Shown here: piece after piece, positions 10,181 to 19,016 of the stretch
How the letters are laid out: each line of letters begins with the position of its first letter
Position numbering within the stretch: position 1 is the stretch's first letter
From: Pseudoalteromonas fuliginea
GTDB lineage: Bacteria > Pseudomonadota > Gammaproteobacteria > Enterobacterales > Alteromonadaceae
Length of the DNA stretch: 48,896 nt
Direction of reading: 5' to 3'
Assembly (NCBI RefSeq): GCF_000690055.1
Contig: NZ_JJNZ01000057.1
Span: 1 to 48,896 of the forward strand
Position numbers and translations under genes: made by a program
The notes under the pieces: model-generated
Seen by the model: the letters and a program-made list of their open reading frames with translations, nothing else
The model's database searches: none
What the model was told of the DNA's origin: nothing

Positions 10181-10255
10181 AGTCGGGACGGGAGAGGCAA
10201 AACCTTATTTCGTAAAGCTTATGTTGCGTAGTAGCTAAAGCAGAGTCTCGTAACT
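10181..10255 (+). promoter_or_regulatory. Structured leader upstream of the AGCS symporter gene
   Basis: This is the only GC-rich part of the 376-base gap 9912-10287. AGT+CGGGAC (10181-10189) pairs with GTCTCG+ACT (10245-10255, with a two-base TA bulge) to close a ~55-base interior containing a purine-rich GGGAGAGGC stretch and possible small hairpins. It ends 32 bases before the symporter start. That layout suggests a cis-acting RNA element. Glycine riboswitches often precede AGCS symporters, but the diagnostic CCGAAGG core is absent here. The rest of the gap is AT-rich and featureless apart from the terminator at 9923. Confidence 0.35.
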
Positions 10256-10287
10256 AAAAATAATAAATATAACTATAGAGGATATCC

Positions 10288-11790
10288 ATGGAAGCTATTG
10301 TAAGCGCTGTTAATGATGTTGTTTGGAGTAATGCACTCATTTATTTATGCCTAGGCGCAGGCTTGTTTTATTCAGTATTAACTCGATTTGCTCAAGTTAG
10401 ACATTTTAAAGAAATGTGTAAGTTATTATTTAGTCCTAACACGTCTGATAAAGGTATCTCATCTTTTCAAGCCCTTGCAGTCTCGTTGTCTGGACGAGTA
10501 GGCGTCGGTAATATCGCTGGCGTTGCAGCGGCTATTGGTTTTGGCGGACCAGGCGCTATTTTCTGGATGTGGGTTGTTGCTTTTCTAGGCGCAAGTACCG
10601 CATATGCAGAATCTACTTTAGGTCAAATTTATAAAACAGAAGAAGACGGGCAATACCGTGGTGGCCCAGCGTATTATTTTGACCGTTGTTTAGGACAAAA
10701 ATGGTTGGCTATTTTATTCGCTGTTTCGGCAATTATAGCATGTGGTGTCTTTCTGCCTGGCGTACAAGCAAATGCGGTAGGTAATGCGTTTACCCAAGTG
10801 TTTGGCAATGGCAACATGGTTTCTACTAGCTTTGGTGATGTAGGCAGCTTTAAATTAGTCGCTTTAGCAATTATCCTTATTGTTTTGGCATTTATTATTT
10901 TCGGCGGTATAAAACGTATTGCGAACTTTACGCAAATTGTAGTGCCATTTATGGCGCTTGGTTACATAGTACTGGCACTAATCGTGGTATTTTTAAATTT
11001 AGATAAAGTGGGCGATATATTTTATTTAATTATTAGTGATGCATTTACTGCGCAGGCAGGTTTTGGTGCTGCTATTGGTTGGGGCGTTAAACGTGGTATA
11101 TATTCTAATGAAGCTGGCCAAGGTACTGGGCCTCATGCAGCAGCTGCAGCAGAAGTTGATCACCCTGCTCAACAGGGCTTAGTACAAGCTTTTTCTGTTT
11201 ATGTTGATACCCTCTTTGTGTGTACTGCAACTGCATTAATGATTTTAATAACGCAGCAATACAACATTGTGGGTGAGCTACCAGCAGGGCAATTTATTGT
11301 ACAAAATGTTGATGCAGCCACTGAAGTGGGATCAGCAGCCTTTACTCAAATGGCTCTATTTAGTGTATTTGGTAGCTTTGGACAAGCATTTGTCGGTATT
11401 GCATTATTCTTCTTTGCCTTTACCACAATACTTGCTTATTACTTTATTGCAGAGACTAATATTGCTTACTTAAATCGTTATTTTAAGGGCAGTATTCCGC
11501 TTGTTCTTGTGAAGTTTGTAATTATGTTTATGGTTGCATACGGCATGGTAAATAATTCAGGTTATATTTGGACTATTGGTGATATTGGCGTTGGCTTAAT
11601 GGCTTGGATTAACATACTCGGTATTTTAGCCATTTTCTTTGTCGCTAAGCCTGCTTTGCTATGTTTGAGCGATTATGAAGAACAAAAGAAAAAAGGCGGA
11701 AAAGTCATATTTGATCCAGTTAAATTGGGTATAAAAAACGCCACATTCTGGGAAAAACGCTTAGAAAAGCAGTCAAAAGACGCAGAGTAA
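10288..11790 (+). CDS. Sodium:alanine/glycine symporter (AGCS family)
   Basis: Inner-membrane secondary transporter that takes up alanine or glycine with Na+. The 500-residue protein has about ten or more hydrophobic segments. Family motifs are clear: SGRVGVGNIAGVAAAIGFGG followed by PGAIFWMW (residues ~68-92), RGGPAYYF, and KRGIYSNEAGQGTGPHAAAAAEVDHPAQQG (~270-300). The ATG follows an AGAGGATATCC ribosome binding site. Which amino acid it carries cannot be read from the sequence. The leader described at 10181 may regulate it. Confidence 0.93.
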   Translation: MEAIVSAVNDVVWSNALIYLCLGAGLFYSVLTRFAQVRHFKEMCKLLFSPNTSDKGISSFQALAVSLSGRVGVGNIAGVAAAIGFGGPGAIFWMWVVAFLGASTAYAESTLGQIYKTEEDGQYRGGPAYYFDRCLGQKWLAILFAVSAIIACGVFLPGVQANAVGNAFTQVFGNGNMVSTSFGDVGSFKLVALAIILIVLAFIIFGGIKRIANFTQIVVPFMALGYIVLALIVVFLNLDKVGDIFYLIISDAFTAQAGFGAAIGWGVKRGIYSNEAGQGTGPHAAAAAEVDHPAQQGLVQAFSVYVDTLFVCTATALMILITQQYNIVGELPAGQFIVQNVDAATEVGSAAFTQMALFSVFGSFGQAFVGIALFFFAFTTILAYYFIAETNIAYLNRYFKGSIPLVLVKFVIMFMVAYGMVNNSGYIWTIGDIGVGLMAWINILGILAIFFVAKPALLCLSDYEEQKKKGGKVIFDPVKLGIKNATFWEKRLEKQSKDAE

Positions 11791-11882
11791 TTAAACTTAG
11801 TGGGCAACTTGGAAAATTATCGCCCCTAAATTAGTTATTGGTTTGAATTCAAAAAAGACAACGAGAAATAAAACACGTACAA

Positions 11883-11909
11883 TAAAGGCGCCGAAAGGCG
11901 CTTTTTTTA
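11883..11909 (+). terminator. Terminator after the AGCS symporter gene
   Basis: AAAG(G)CGCC pairs with GGCGCTTT around a GAAA loop, with a run of seven T. Its position inside a longer upstream reading frame argues that the next gene starts after it, at 11930. Confidence 0.85.
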
Positions 11910-11929
11910 TGCGTAGTATGGAGAGAAGT

Positions 11930-12256
11930 ATGGCGATTATTCGTTGCCCAAAATGTGCAAAATCAATTTCAGATAAACATAAGCAATGTCCGCATTGCGA
12001 AAGCAACATTGCAGAGCTAAACGACGAGCAAGTTTTACAACTTCAGCGCGAACAGCGAATTAAAAAAAAGCAGATGTTTATAAATCACTCCTTTTTGGCG
12101 CTTATCTTATTTTTAGGTGGTTTTTTCTGTTTGTACTTTCTACAACCGCAAGAAGAAACACTGCAGTGGTACGCTTACACCGCCGCAATTGGCGTAGGGT
12201 GTATTTGGTATCTTATAAACCGTATTGTTTTAGTGACTCTAAAAAAGAAAAAATGA
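11930..12256 (+). CDS. Small zinc-ribbon membrane protein
   Basis: A 108-residue protein of unknown function. An N-terminal zinc ribbon with two CxxC pairs (CPKC near residue 6 and CPHC near residue 22) is followed by a charged stretch and two hydrophobic segments (about 52-72 and 82-100), so the zinc ribbon probably faces the cytoplasm. The ATG at 11930 is preceded by GGAGAG; the reading frame is open further upstream, but only across the preceding terminator. The next gene starts one base after its stop, suggesting one transcript with the YeaC-like gene. Confidence 0.72.
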   Translation: MAIIRCPKCAKSISDKHKQCPHCESNIAELNDEQVLQLQREQRIKKKQMFINHSFLALILFLGGFFCLYFLQPQEETLQWYAYTAAIGVGCIWYLINRIVLVTLKKKK

Positions 12257-12257
12257 C

Positions 12258-12539
12258 ATGAACATCGACAATCTTGTACAAAATATTACTCCCGAATTAT
12301 TCGAACGCTTACAATACGGTGCCTCTACTGGTAAATGGCCAGACGGTACCGTTTTATCAGATGAGCAAAAGCAACAAACAGTGCAGTTGGTTATGTTGTA
12401 TCAAGCAAAAGTGGCTCAATCAAACGAGCAATTTACGATTGGTGCTAATGGTGAGATGATCCAAAAGACAAAAGCTCAACTACAAAAAGAATTTAAATCA
12501 GACAACGAAATAGCTAGGTTTAGTGAACATGATCTTTAA
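12258..12539 (+). CDS. YeaC-like DUF1315 protein
   Basis: A 93-residue soluble protein resembling the YeaC/DUF1315 family, recognised by the N-terminal pattern of a short helix, YGASTGKWPDGT and SDEQKQ. The molecular role is unknown. It starts one base after the zinc-ribbon gene and its last ~11 bases overlap the start of the DUF349 gene, so the three genes look translationally coupled. Confidence 0.78.
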   Translation: MNIDNLVQNITPELFERLQYGASTGKWPDGTVLSDEQKQQTVQLVMLYQAKVAQSNEQFTIGANGEMIQKTKAQLQKEFKSDNEIARFSEHDL

Positions 12540-15210
12540 GCACCTTTTTACACCAAAATGGAAACACCCTAAGCAACAAGTACGTCTTGATGCTATCGAA
12601 AAATTAGACATTGAACGTGATGCAACCATATTAAACACGTTAGCACTTGAAGATAGCTCCGCTGAAATACGCCGTAAAGCGCTCCAAAAAGTGAACGACT
12701 TACCACTTTGGTGGAAAGCGTATAAACAAGATCAAGCATTAAAAGATATAGCCGAGCTACAAATATCTAATGCTGTTTTAAATAGCGAAAGTACGCTAAC
12801 AGCAAAAATTAAAAACGAATACATAGAGCGTTTTGCACCCGTTAAAACACTTGAAAAGTTAGCGTTTGCAGAAAAAGAGCTGCAAGTACGCGTTAAATTA
12901 CTGAAACGTTTAGCAAATCCAAAACTAGTAGAAAAAGCATTTAAAGAAGGTAGCGAAGAGCTACAAACTCAATTAGTTGAACTTGTTATTACTCATCAAT
13001 TAATTAAATCATTAGTAAAGCATGCAAAGGGTGGTGCAAAAGCAGCACTTGAAACGCATATTGAAAATGAACGTTTAGCAATTGAAATGCCACTTGAAGT
13101 TGAAAATGCAACACGTGTTATTTTAGCTAAGTTAAATGCTTTACGTGAAAAAACAGATTTTGGTATTGTTAATCCACAAGCGAGCGATTTAATCGCTCAG
13201 TGGCAAGCACTTGAGCTTAAATGGTTAAGTGATGAGCGCGTTAAGCTGCTTGACGAAAAATATACTTCTATCACCACTAAGTTAGATGCACACATTGAAC
13301 AGCTAAAAGCGGTACATGACAAAGAGCAGCAGCAATTAGCGCAACAACAGCGTCAATTATTAGCACTTGCAACACTTGAAGCTTTGGGTGAAGAAATTGA
13401 AAATGCCTTACAGCTTGGTCTTGAAACGCCAGAGCAAATTCAACAAGATTGGCTTGATGCAAAAGTAGCGCAAGCTAAGCAAGCTATTAGCGAAACAGAA
13501 CTTGCTAATAACGCACAATCAAAACTCGCTGTAAGCAAGTTAGAAAAACTATTTACTCAAGTTGCTAAGTTACCTGAGTTAACAACGGCTATTAAAGAGT
13601 ACAAACTCGCTTTTGCAGCGCTATGCGAAATTACGCCAGCAGAAGATTTAGCACAATACGATGCAACTTTAACTGAATTTAATAATGGCTTTAAAGCAGC
13701 GCGTAATCATTTAAATATTTTAGATGGCGCACTACAAAGTACCTTTAAAACACAGTTAAATGCGCATAAAAAGCAATTTTTAGCACCAATGAATGAGCTA
13801 GTTAAGCCACTTGAAAAAAACCAAAGCCAAGCAAAGCGCAAAGCGCGTGATGTTAAACGCCTAATTGAAGAAGGTCGTTTTAATGTTGCTTTTGGTGTGT
13901 TTAAAGGCTTTGAAGAGTTATTTAATACACTTACTGAGCAATATCAACAGCCGCTTGTAAACATAAAAGCGGAACTTGAAGCGCAACTTGCAGATGCTAA
14001 AGATTGGCAAAAATACGCAGCAGCACCAAAGCGTGAAGCCTTATTAGAAGAAGTAAGTGCATTAGTAAGCGAAGAATGCACCGACCCACAACAACGCGCA
14101 GAGCAAGTAAAAGCGCTACGTAAACGTTGGAATGAGTTAGGTCGTTTAGATACAGATGAAGAAAAGCAACAAGGCGTGCAGTTTGATGAACAAATCGAGC
14201 TGTTATTTGCGCCTTGCCGTAGTTACTTCGCAGAGCAAGAAGTACAACGAGAAGCATCAAAAGCACAACGTGAAAGTATTATTAACGACATGCATGCGCT
14301 CCATTTACAGCCAACTGCTGAGGATGACTTTGATTGGAAGCAATATGAAAGCCAATACAATCGTTTAAATAAAGCGTGGCGCAGTGTGGGTAAAGTTGAC
14401 CCTAAAACATACCGTACACTAAACGATCGTTATAAAAATGAGCAACAACAAGTACTGGCTTTGTTAAATGCATTTCATAAAACTAATGCCACACTTAAAA
14501 ACGAACTAATAGAAAAAGCGCAGCAATTGTCACAAAGTGATGATTTAGCGGCTGCATGCCAAGAGTTGAAGCAAATGCAACAACAATGGCAAGCTATCGG
14601 TTTTGCAGGTTTGAAAGCTGAAAATGCGTTATGGCAAAAGTTTCGTCAGTTTAACGATGAAACATTTACCAAGCGTAGCAGTGAGTTCGAGCAGCAAAAA
14701 CTTGAGCAAAACGAGTCAGATAAGCAAGCAGTTGCAGAACTTGCTGAGCTTGAAGCAGCATTGAGTGATGTTAATCAAAGAGCGCAGTTGCACGACCTTG
14801 AAACAAAAGTGAAAGGGTACACGCAATTTAGATCGTTAGCGCCAAAGGTTACTAAGCTACTAGCCGCTATTGACGATAAACTTGCATTGCTAACAAGTAA
14901 ATCAGAGCAAGCTAATTTAGATGCATTAATTACTGCACTTGAGAACAATGAAGCATTACCAAGTCAGTATCAAGCACCGCTTAAAACAGCATTAAATACC
15001 GAGCAGCTTATTACGCGCATGGAAATACTAGCGAACGTAAGTTCAATCGATAAGTCACTTAGAATGGCAGAACAAGTAGCCATGCTAGATGACAAACATC
15101 GTGGCGATCATGCTGATTTAAACTATTATTTAAAACAGTTATTAGCGCTCAGTGACGGTTCAGTTGAACCTGACACACTAACGCGACTTAAAGCGACACT
15201 TGCAGCTTAA
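12529..15210 (+). CDS. Large DUF349-repeat protein
   Basis: An 893-residue, highly charged, helical cytoplasmic protein with several DUF349 repeats between about residues 400 and 730 (recurring patterns such as KRWNELGRLDTDEEKQ, KAWRSVGKVDPKTY and QQWQAIGFAG). The N-terminal ~200 residues look like HEAT-type helical repeats (LDAIEKLDIERDATILNTLA). Long coiled-coil propensity is evident from the Q/A/E/K-rich sequence. The function is unknown to me. I take ATG 12529, inside the end of the YeaC-like gene; GTG 12523 is two codons further upstream. A MITE sits between its stop and its probable terminator. Confidence 0.82.
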   Translation: MIFKHLFTPKWKHPKQQVRLDAIEKLDIERDATILNTLALEDSSAEIRRKALQKVNDLPLWWKAYKQDQALKDIAELQISNAVLNSESTLTAKIKNEYIERFAPVKTLEKLAFAEKELQVRVKLLKRLANPKLVEKAFKEGSEELQTQLVELVITHQLIKSLVKHAKGGAKAALETHIENERLAIEMPLEVENATRVILAKLNALREKTDFGIVNPQASDLIAQWQALELKWLSDERVKLLDEKYTSITTKLDAHIEQLKAVHDKEQQQLAQQQRQLLALATLEALGEEIENALQLGLETPEQIQQDWLDAKVAQAKQAISETELANNAQSKLAVSKLEKLFTQVAKLPELTTAIKEYKLAFAALCEITPAEDLAQYDATLTEFNNGFKAARNHLNILDGALQSTFKTQLNAHKKQFLAPMNELVKPLEKNQSQAKRKARDVKRLIEEGRFNVAFGVFKGFEELFNTLTEQYQQPLVNIKAELEAQLADAKDWQKYAAAPKREALLEEVSALVSEECTDPQQRAEQVKALRKRWNELGRLDTDEEKQQGVQFDEQIELLFAPCRSYFAEQEVQREASKAQRESIINDMHALHLQPTAEDDFDWKQYESQYNRLNKAWRSVGKVDPKTYRTLNDRYKNEQQQVLALLNAFHKTNATLKNELIEKAQQLSQSDDLAAACQELKQMQQQWQAIGFAGLKAENALWQKFRQFNDETFTKRSSEFEQQKLEQNESDKQAVAELAELEAALSDVNQRAQLHDLETKVKGYTQFRSLAPKVTKLLAAIDDKLALLTSKSEQANLDALITALENNEALPSQYQAPLKTALNTEQLITRMEILANVSSIDKSLRMAEQVAMLDDKHRGDHADLNYYLKQLLALSDGSVEPDTLTRLKATLAA

Positions 15211-15214
15211 TACA

Positions 15215-15484
15215 CTAGGGCGTGTTGACCTTTCGTGGTTGAATTTGCAGCAGACTGTTTGGTATTTAGGCAAGGCAGAGTCTATGTAGTGTGGTTATTC
15301 CCCATAAATAGGCGATAACGCAGCATAAATGCCAAACATGCGCTGCCCTTTGGGTTCTTTTTAGGGACGATTAACTCTTTGTTGCTCGGTTTTGACTTAG
15401 GCCGCTAGGTTACAAACCTCACGCCGCGATTAAATCGACCCTAGATTGAACAAATTTCAATCCACAAAGGTCAACACGCCCTAG
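15215..15484. mobile_element. MITE, 270 bp, with long terminal inverted repeats
   Basis: A non-coding element bounded by inverted repeats. The left end begins CTAGGGCGTGTTGACCTTT and the right end is its exact reverse complement (15466-15484); similarity continues inward (TTGAATTTG versus CAAATTTCAA) for about 33 bases. CTAG is present at both outer ends, compatible with a palindromic CTAG or TA target duplication. No transposase is encoded, so it depends on one in trans. Relics of the same family occur near 28.1 kb and possibly 30.4 kb. It separates the DUF349 gene from the hairpins at 15485-15543; with these it fills the 15211-15576 gap. Confidence 0.85.
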
Positions 15485-15507
15485 AACCAGCATAATATGT
15501 GCTGGTT
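15485..15507 (+). terminator. Hairpin after the MITE, possible DUF349-gene terminator
   Basis: AACCAGCA/TGCTGGTT, an 8-bp perfect stem with a 7-base loop, starts right after the MITE end; the tail is only moderately T-rich. It may be the original terminator of the DUF349 gene, displaced by the insertion. Confidence 0.5.
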
Positions 15508-15518
15508 ACTATTTTACT

Positions 15519-15543
15519 AAGCCGCTTTAATAGCGGCTTTTTT
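15519..15543 (+). terminator. Intrinsic terminator upstream of the DUF1439 gene
   Basis: AAGCCGCT/AGCGGCTT with a short loop and a run of T. It ends the DUF349 operon before the lipoprotein gene. Confidence 0.88.
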
Positions 15544-15576
15544 ATGTATCACTAATTCATAAACAAAAGGGTTCTC

Positions 15577-16131
15577 ATGAGAATTTTAGTTATTATTGCA
15601 GCGTTATTTTTAACTGCCTGTAATACCACGCAAGGCATATCAGTATATTCATTTACTAACTCTGAGGTTGAATCTGTACTGGGTAAGCAATTACCAAAGT
15701 TAAGTGAAAAAGTAAGCTTAATGGGTTTACCCGTTCAGTTTGATGTAAACGACTTAAGTGTCAACATTGGACCTGATAACCGCGATGTTGTTGTGCTTGG
15801 TGCGGATTCGAGCGCTGAAATTAATGCATTCGCACTTAAATACCCAGTGCGTTTAAAGCTACAAATTGAAGGAAGCCCATTTTACGACAGTGAGAAAAAA
15901 GCGGTGTTTTTACGTAATATTAAATTACTTGATTCGAGTGTAGATGCCGGTGGTTTTAAAGGTAATTTAGGTGCACTTGATAGCCAAGCAATGGATGTTA
16001 TTAATGCTTTTTTAGCGGTTAACCCAGTTTATACTCTAAACATGGATGACCCTAAAATGATGCTACTTAGTAAACTTCCACTTGATATGAAAGTGGTTGA
16101 AGGCGCAATTAAGCTAGTACCTCGTCTATAA
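15577..16131 (+). CDS. DUF1439 lipoprotein
   Basis: A 184-residue lipoprotein with signal peptide and lipobox LTAC (cysteine at residue 15). The mature part, with alternating hydrophobic beta-strands, resembles the DUF1439/YceB-type lipid-binding-like lipoproteins; this family call is from pattern only. It should reside in the periplasm-facing leaflet of the inner or outer membrane (no Asp at +2, hence probably outer membrane). A strong hairpin follows its stop, so it is probably transcribed alone. Confidence 0.78.
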   Translation: MRILVIIAALFLTACNTTQGISVYSFTNSEVESVLGKQLPKLSEKVSLMGLPVQFDVNDLSVNIGPDNRDVVVLGADSSAEINAFALKYPVRLKLQIEGSPFYDSEKKAVFLRNIKLLDSSVDAGGFKGNLGALDSQAMDVINAFLAVNPVYTLNMDDPKMMLLSKLPLDMKVVEGAIKLVPRL

Positions 16132-16162
16132 GTAGATCGACCTACTTACAATATACGTATTG

Positions 16163-16195
16163 ATTAGCCTGACTTTCAGGCTAATTAGGTTTTAA
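16163..16195 (+). terminator. Terminator after the DUF1439 gene
   Basis: ATTAGCCTGA/TCAGGCTAAT, a 10-bp perfect stem with a CTT loop, then a short T run. It lies only about 15 bases before the next start, so it could also influence translation of the kinase-like gene. Confidence 0.7.
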
Positions 16196-16199
16196 TATT

Positions 16200-17504
16200 A
16201 TGGCGGCTCCTCGCACTGTTCCCACTTCTCGGCTTTCTCGATTTGCAAAATTAGGCTCACTCGCAACAGGTGTTGCTACCAACATGTTAGTTGATGGCGC
16301 TAAGAGTGCGTTAACGGGTAAAGGTTGGGATAATAAAAGCTTACTACTACAACCTAAAAATATTGAAAAGCTAGCCACACAGCTATCACATTTACGTGGT
16401 GCAGCAATGAAACTGGGGCAATTGCTTTCAATGGATGCCGGTGATCTACTTAGTCCTGAATTAGCTCAGTTACTTGCTTTACTTCGCTCAGACGCGAACC
16501 CAATGCCTCATAAGCAGCTTGTTGAAGTGTTAAAAGAGCAATGGGGGGATGAGTGGCTAGCGCGTTTTTCTCACATTGAGCTAAGACCTTTTGCAGCGGC
16601 TTCTATAGGGCAAGTTCATTTAGCTTATAAAGAAAATGGCGATCAGCTTGCTGTTAAAATTCAATACCCTGGTATTGCAAAAAGTGTAGTAAGTGATGTC
16701 GATAACGTTATTTCTTTATTAACGATTTCTCGATTATTGCCAAAAGATCTTAATATTAAACCACTTATTAGTGAGGCTAAAGCGCAGCTATTAGCCGAGG
16801 CTGATTATAAACGGGAGGCTCAGTACTTAATACGTTATAAAAATGCACTAGCAAGTAATCCCCACTTTAAAGTGCCTAACGTATATCCAGAGCACAGCAC
16901 ACAACACGTGCTAACTATGGAATATATAAAAGCAGAGCCCATTGAGAGCATTACAGAGCTACCTGATAGTCAAAAAAGCTTTGTTGCAGAGCAGCTCATT
17001 GATTTATTTTTTAAAGAAATGTTTGAATTTAAATTAATTCAAACCGACCCTAACTTTGCCAACTTTCATTATCAGCTTGATACACAAAAAATTGTTTTAT
17101 TTGATTTTGGTGCAACGCGAGAAATATCAACCGAGCTTAGCTTAGCGTACTTAGCCTTATTTAAAGCGGGTAGTGAAAACAACCGAGAAGGTGTACTTAA
17201 AGCGGCATCACACATAGGTTATTTTAAAAATGACTTAGTTGATGAGTATAAAAACAACGTCATTGATTTATTTTTAATGGCGTGCGAGCCACTAAGAGCA
17301 GAAGGGGAATTTGATTTTAAAAATAGCGAACTCGCGCTCAAAATTAAAAATGCAGGGCTTGCTCTTAGTGGGCAATCTCAGCAATGGCATACACCGCCCG
17401 TTGATGCGCTATTTATTCACCGAAAACTTGCAGGACTTTACTTAATAGCCGCAAGGCTAGGTGCAAAAATAGATGTAAAAACGTTATTTAAGCACTATTT
17501 ATAG
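16200..17504 (+). CDS. ABC1/AarF (UbiB-like) atypical kinase
   Basis: A 434-residue member of the ABC1/ADCK/UbiB atypical kinase family. The family hallmark KxGQ motif is present in AAMKLGQLLSMDAGDLLSPEL (~residue 61); AVKIQYPG carries the ATP-binding lysine; DPNFANF and LFDFGATRE fit the catalytic-loop and metal-binding (DFG-like) segments. Unlike E. coli UbiB there is no C-terminal pair of membrane helices, so this is probably a paralogue rather than the ubiquinone-biosynthesis UbiB itself. Its substrate is unknown. The ribosome binding site before ATG 16200 is weak. Confidence 0.85.
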   Translation: MAAPRTVPTSRLSRFAKLGSLATGVATNMLVDGAKSALTGKGWDNKSLLLQPKNIEKLATQLSHLRGAAMKLGQLLSMDAGDLLSPELAQLLALLRSDANPMPHKQLVEVLKEQWGDEWLARFSHIELRPFAAASIGQVHLAYKENGDQLAVKIQYPGIAKSVVSDVDNVISLLTISRLLPKDLNIKPLISEAKAQLLAEADYKREAQYLIRYKNALASNPHFKVPNVYPEHSTQHVLTMEYIKAEPIESITELPDSQKSFVAEQLIDLFFKEMFEFKLIQTDPNFANFHYQLDTQKIVLFDFGATREISTELSLAYLALFKAGSENNREGVLKAASHIGYFKNDLVDEYKNNVIDLFLMACEPLRAEGEFDFKNSELALKIKNAGLALSGQSQQWHTPPVDALFIHRKLAGLYLIAARLGAKIDVKTLFKHYL

Positions 17505-17571
17505 CTTTTTAATTTACGCGTAAGTGCGCTTTAAGTAATGAGTGCACTTAGCGTATAAAATTGCCATAATA

Positions 17572-17589
17572 CTCGCGATATTTCGCGAG
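17572..17589. promoter_or_regulatory. Palindromic operator upstream of the sigma-54 activator gene
   Basis: CTCGCGATATTTCGCGAG is a perfect inverted repeat with 7-bp arms and a 4-bp AT spacer, ending nine bases before the start of the activator gene. Related copies lie at 19010-19027 and 19029-19046, upstream of ccoG. The location fits autoregulation by the activator's Fis-type HTH domain. Confidence 0.7.
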
Positions 17590-17597
17590 GTGTATTT

Positions 17598-19016
17598 ATG
17601 ATAAAACAATTTTTAAACGATCCTAAATTATTGCTAAACGCAGTAGGTGAGGGTATATACGGTTTTGACCTGTCGGGTAATGCGGTGTTTGTTAATCCTG
17701 CCGCTGAGCGCATGACAGGTTGGTGCGCTGAGGAACTATTAGGTAAAAAAATACATCAATATCATCACCATACTCATGCTGATGGCACACCTTATCCCGC
17801 TGATGAATGCCAAATTTACTGCACCATGTTTGACGGAAAACGTCGTGAAGTTAAAAATGAAGTTTTTTGGCGCAAAGACGGTAGCTCATTTGCAGTTCAA
17901 TACACCTCAACACCGGTTTATCAAAATGATGAGTTAATTGGTGCTGTAGCTGTATTTCGCGACATATCACTGCAACAGCAAACACAAAATGCACTGCAAG
18001 AGGCACTTGAGCAAGTAAAGCATTTAAGTGAGCAGCTAAAAGATGAAAACAACTACTTAATTGCAGAACTTAACGAAGATTGGCAAGACTCAGGGCTAGT
18101 TGGACAAAGTCATATATTTCAAACCATGTTAGATCAAATAAAACTGGTGAGTGAAACCGACAGCACAGTGCTTATACTTGGCGAAAATGGCACGGGTAAA
18201 GAGTTAGTAGCTCGTAATTTGTATAGGCTAAGCAAGCGTAGCGAACAAGCCTTTATAAAAGTAAATTGCGCCGCATTTACCCCAAGTTTGCTAGAATCGG
18301 AATTGTTTGGCCATGAAAAAGGCGCGTTTACAGGTGCAAATGAACGCCGTAAAGGGCGTTTTGAACTTGCTGATAAGGGCACCTTGTTTTTAGATGAAAT
18401 AGCAGAGCTGCCACTTGAGGCGCAAAGTAAACTACTAAGAGTTCTGCAAGAACAAGAGTTTGAACGTGTGGGTGGCAGCAATACGCTAAAAGTAAATATT
18501 AGAGTGATTGCAGCGACTAATCGCGACCTGTGGGAAATGGTACAAAAAGGCACGTTTAGAATTGATTTGTATTATCGGCTTAATGTATTTCCTATAAAAG
18601 TACCCGCCCTTAAAGATCGAAAAGAAGATATTCCTTATTTATGCGCTAATTTAATTGCGCAGCTAAATAAGCGGCTCGGGAAAAACTTAAAAGGGCTAAG
18701 TAAAAAAGCAATTACGCAGCTGCAAGCTTACGATTGGCCAGGCAATATTAGAGAGCTGCAAAATGTACTTGAACGCGAAGCTATTTTATCTAATCAAGCG
18801 GTACTTCAGCTAAGTCAGCCTTTGCAAGCGGGTGGTGAAGTAGTTATTAATCCTTCACTTACGCTCGATGAAGCACAAAAGCAGCATATAACTTCTGTTC
18901 TTGCGTTATCGCACTGGCAAATATCGGGTGATAAAGGAGCGGCAGTTAAATTGGGTTTACCTGAGAGTACACTACGTTCAAAAATGCGAAAGTTAGGGAT
19001 TGCTAAAAATTCGTGA
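17598..19016 (+). CDS. Sigma-54-dependent activator with PAS sensor domain
   Basis: A 472-residue bacterial enhancer-binding protein. An N-terminal PAS domain (about 10-120) contains a His/Cys-rich segment (HQYHHHTHADGT ... DECQIYC) that might hold a cofactor or metal. After a short coiled coil comes the AAA+ domain with Walker A GENGTGKE, the sigma-54-contacting GAFTGA loop and Walker B LFLDEIAEL, then a Fis-type HTH at the C-terminus (AAVKLGLPESTLRSKMRKLGI). It has no receiver domain, so it is likely a one-component sensor. Palindromes flank it, and a -24/-12 promoter precedes the next gene, ccoG. Confidence 0.93.
   Translation: MIKQFLNDPKLLLNAVGEGIYGFDLSGNAVFVNPAAERMTGWCAEELLGKKIHQYHHHTHADGTPYPADECQIYCTMFDGKRREVKNEVFWRKDGSSFAVQYTSTPVYQNDELIGAVAVFRDISLQQQTQNALQEALEQVKHLSEQLKDENNYLIAELNEDWQDSGLVGQSHIFQTMLDQIKLVSETDSTVLILGENGTGKELVARNLYRLSKRSEQAFIKVNCAAFTPSLLESELFGHEKGAFTGANERRKGRFELADKGTLFLDEIAELPLEAQSKLLRVLQEQEFERVGGSNTLKVNIRVIAATNRDLWEMVQKGTFRIDLYYRLNVFPIKVPALKDRKEDIPYLCANLIAQLNKRLGKNLKGLSKKAITQLQAYDWPGNIRELQNVLEREAILSNQAVLQLSQPLQAGGEVVINPSLTLDEAQKQHITSVLALSHWQISGDKGAAVKLGLPESTLRSKMRKLGIAKNS

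Noticed and set aside
10181..10255. Glycine riboswitch upstream of the symporter
   Set aside because: Gene context and GGGAGAGG fit, but the conserved CCGAAGG...GCAA core and the CTCTCAGGCA-type end are missing.
11843..11929. N-terminal extension of the zinc-ribbon protein
   Set aside because: The extra 29 codons run through an intrinsic terminator; ATG 11930 has its own ribosome binding site and starts right before the zinc ribbon.
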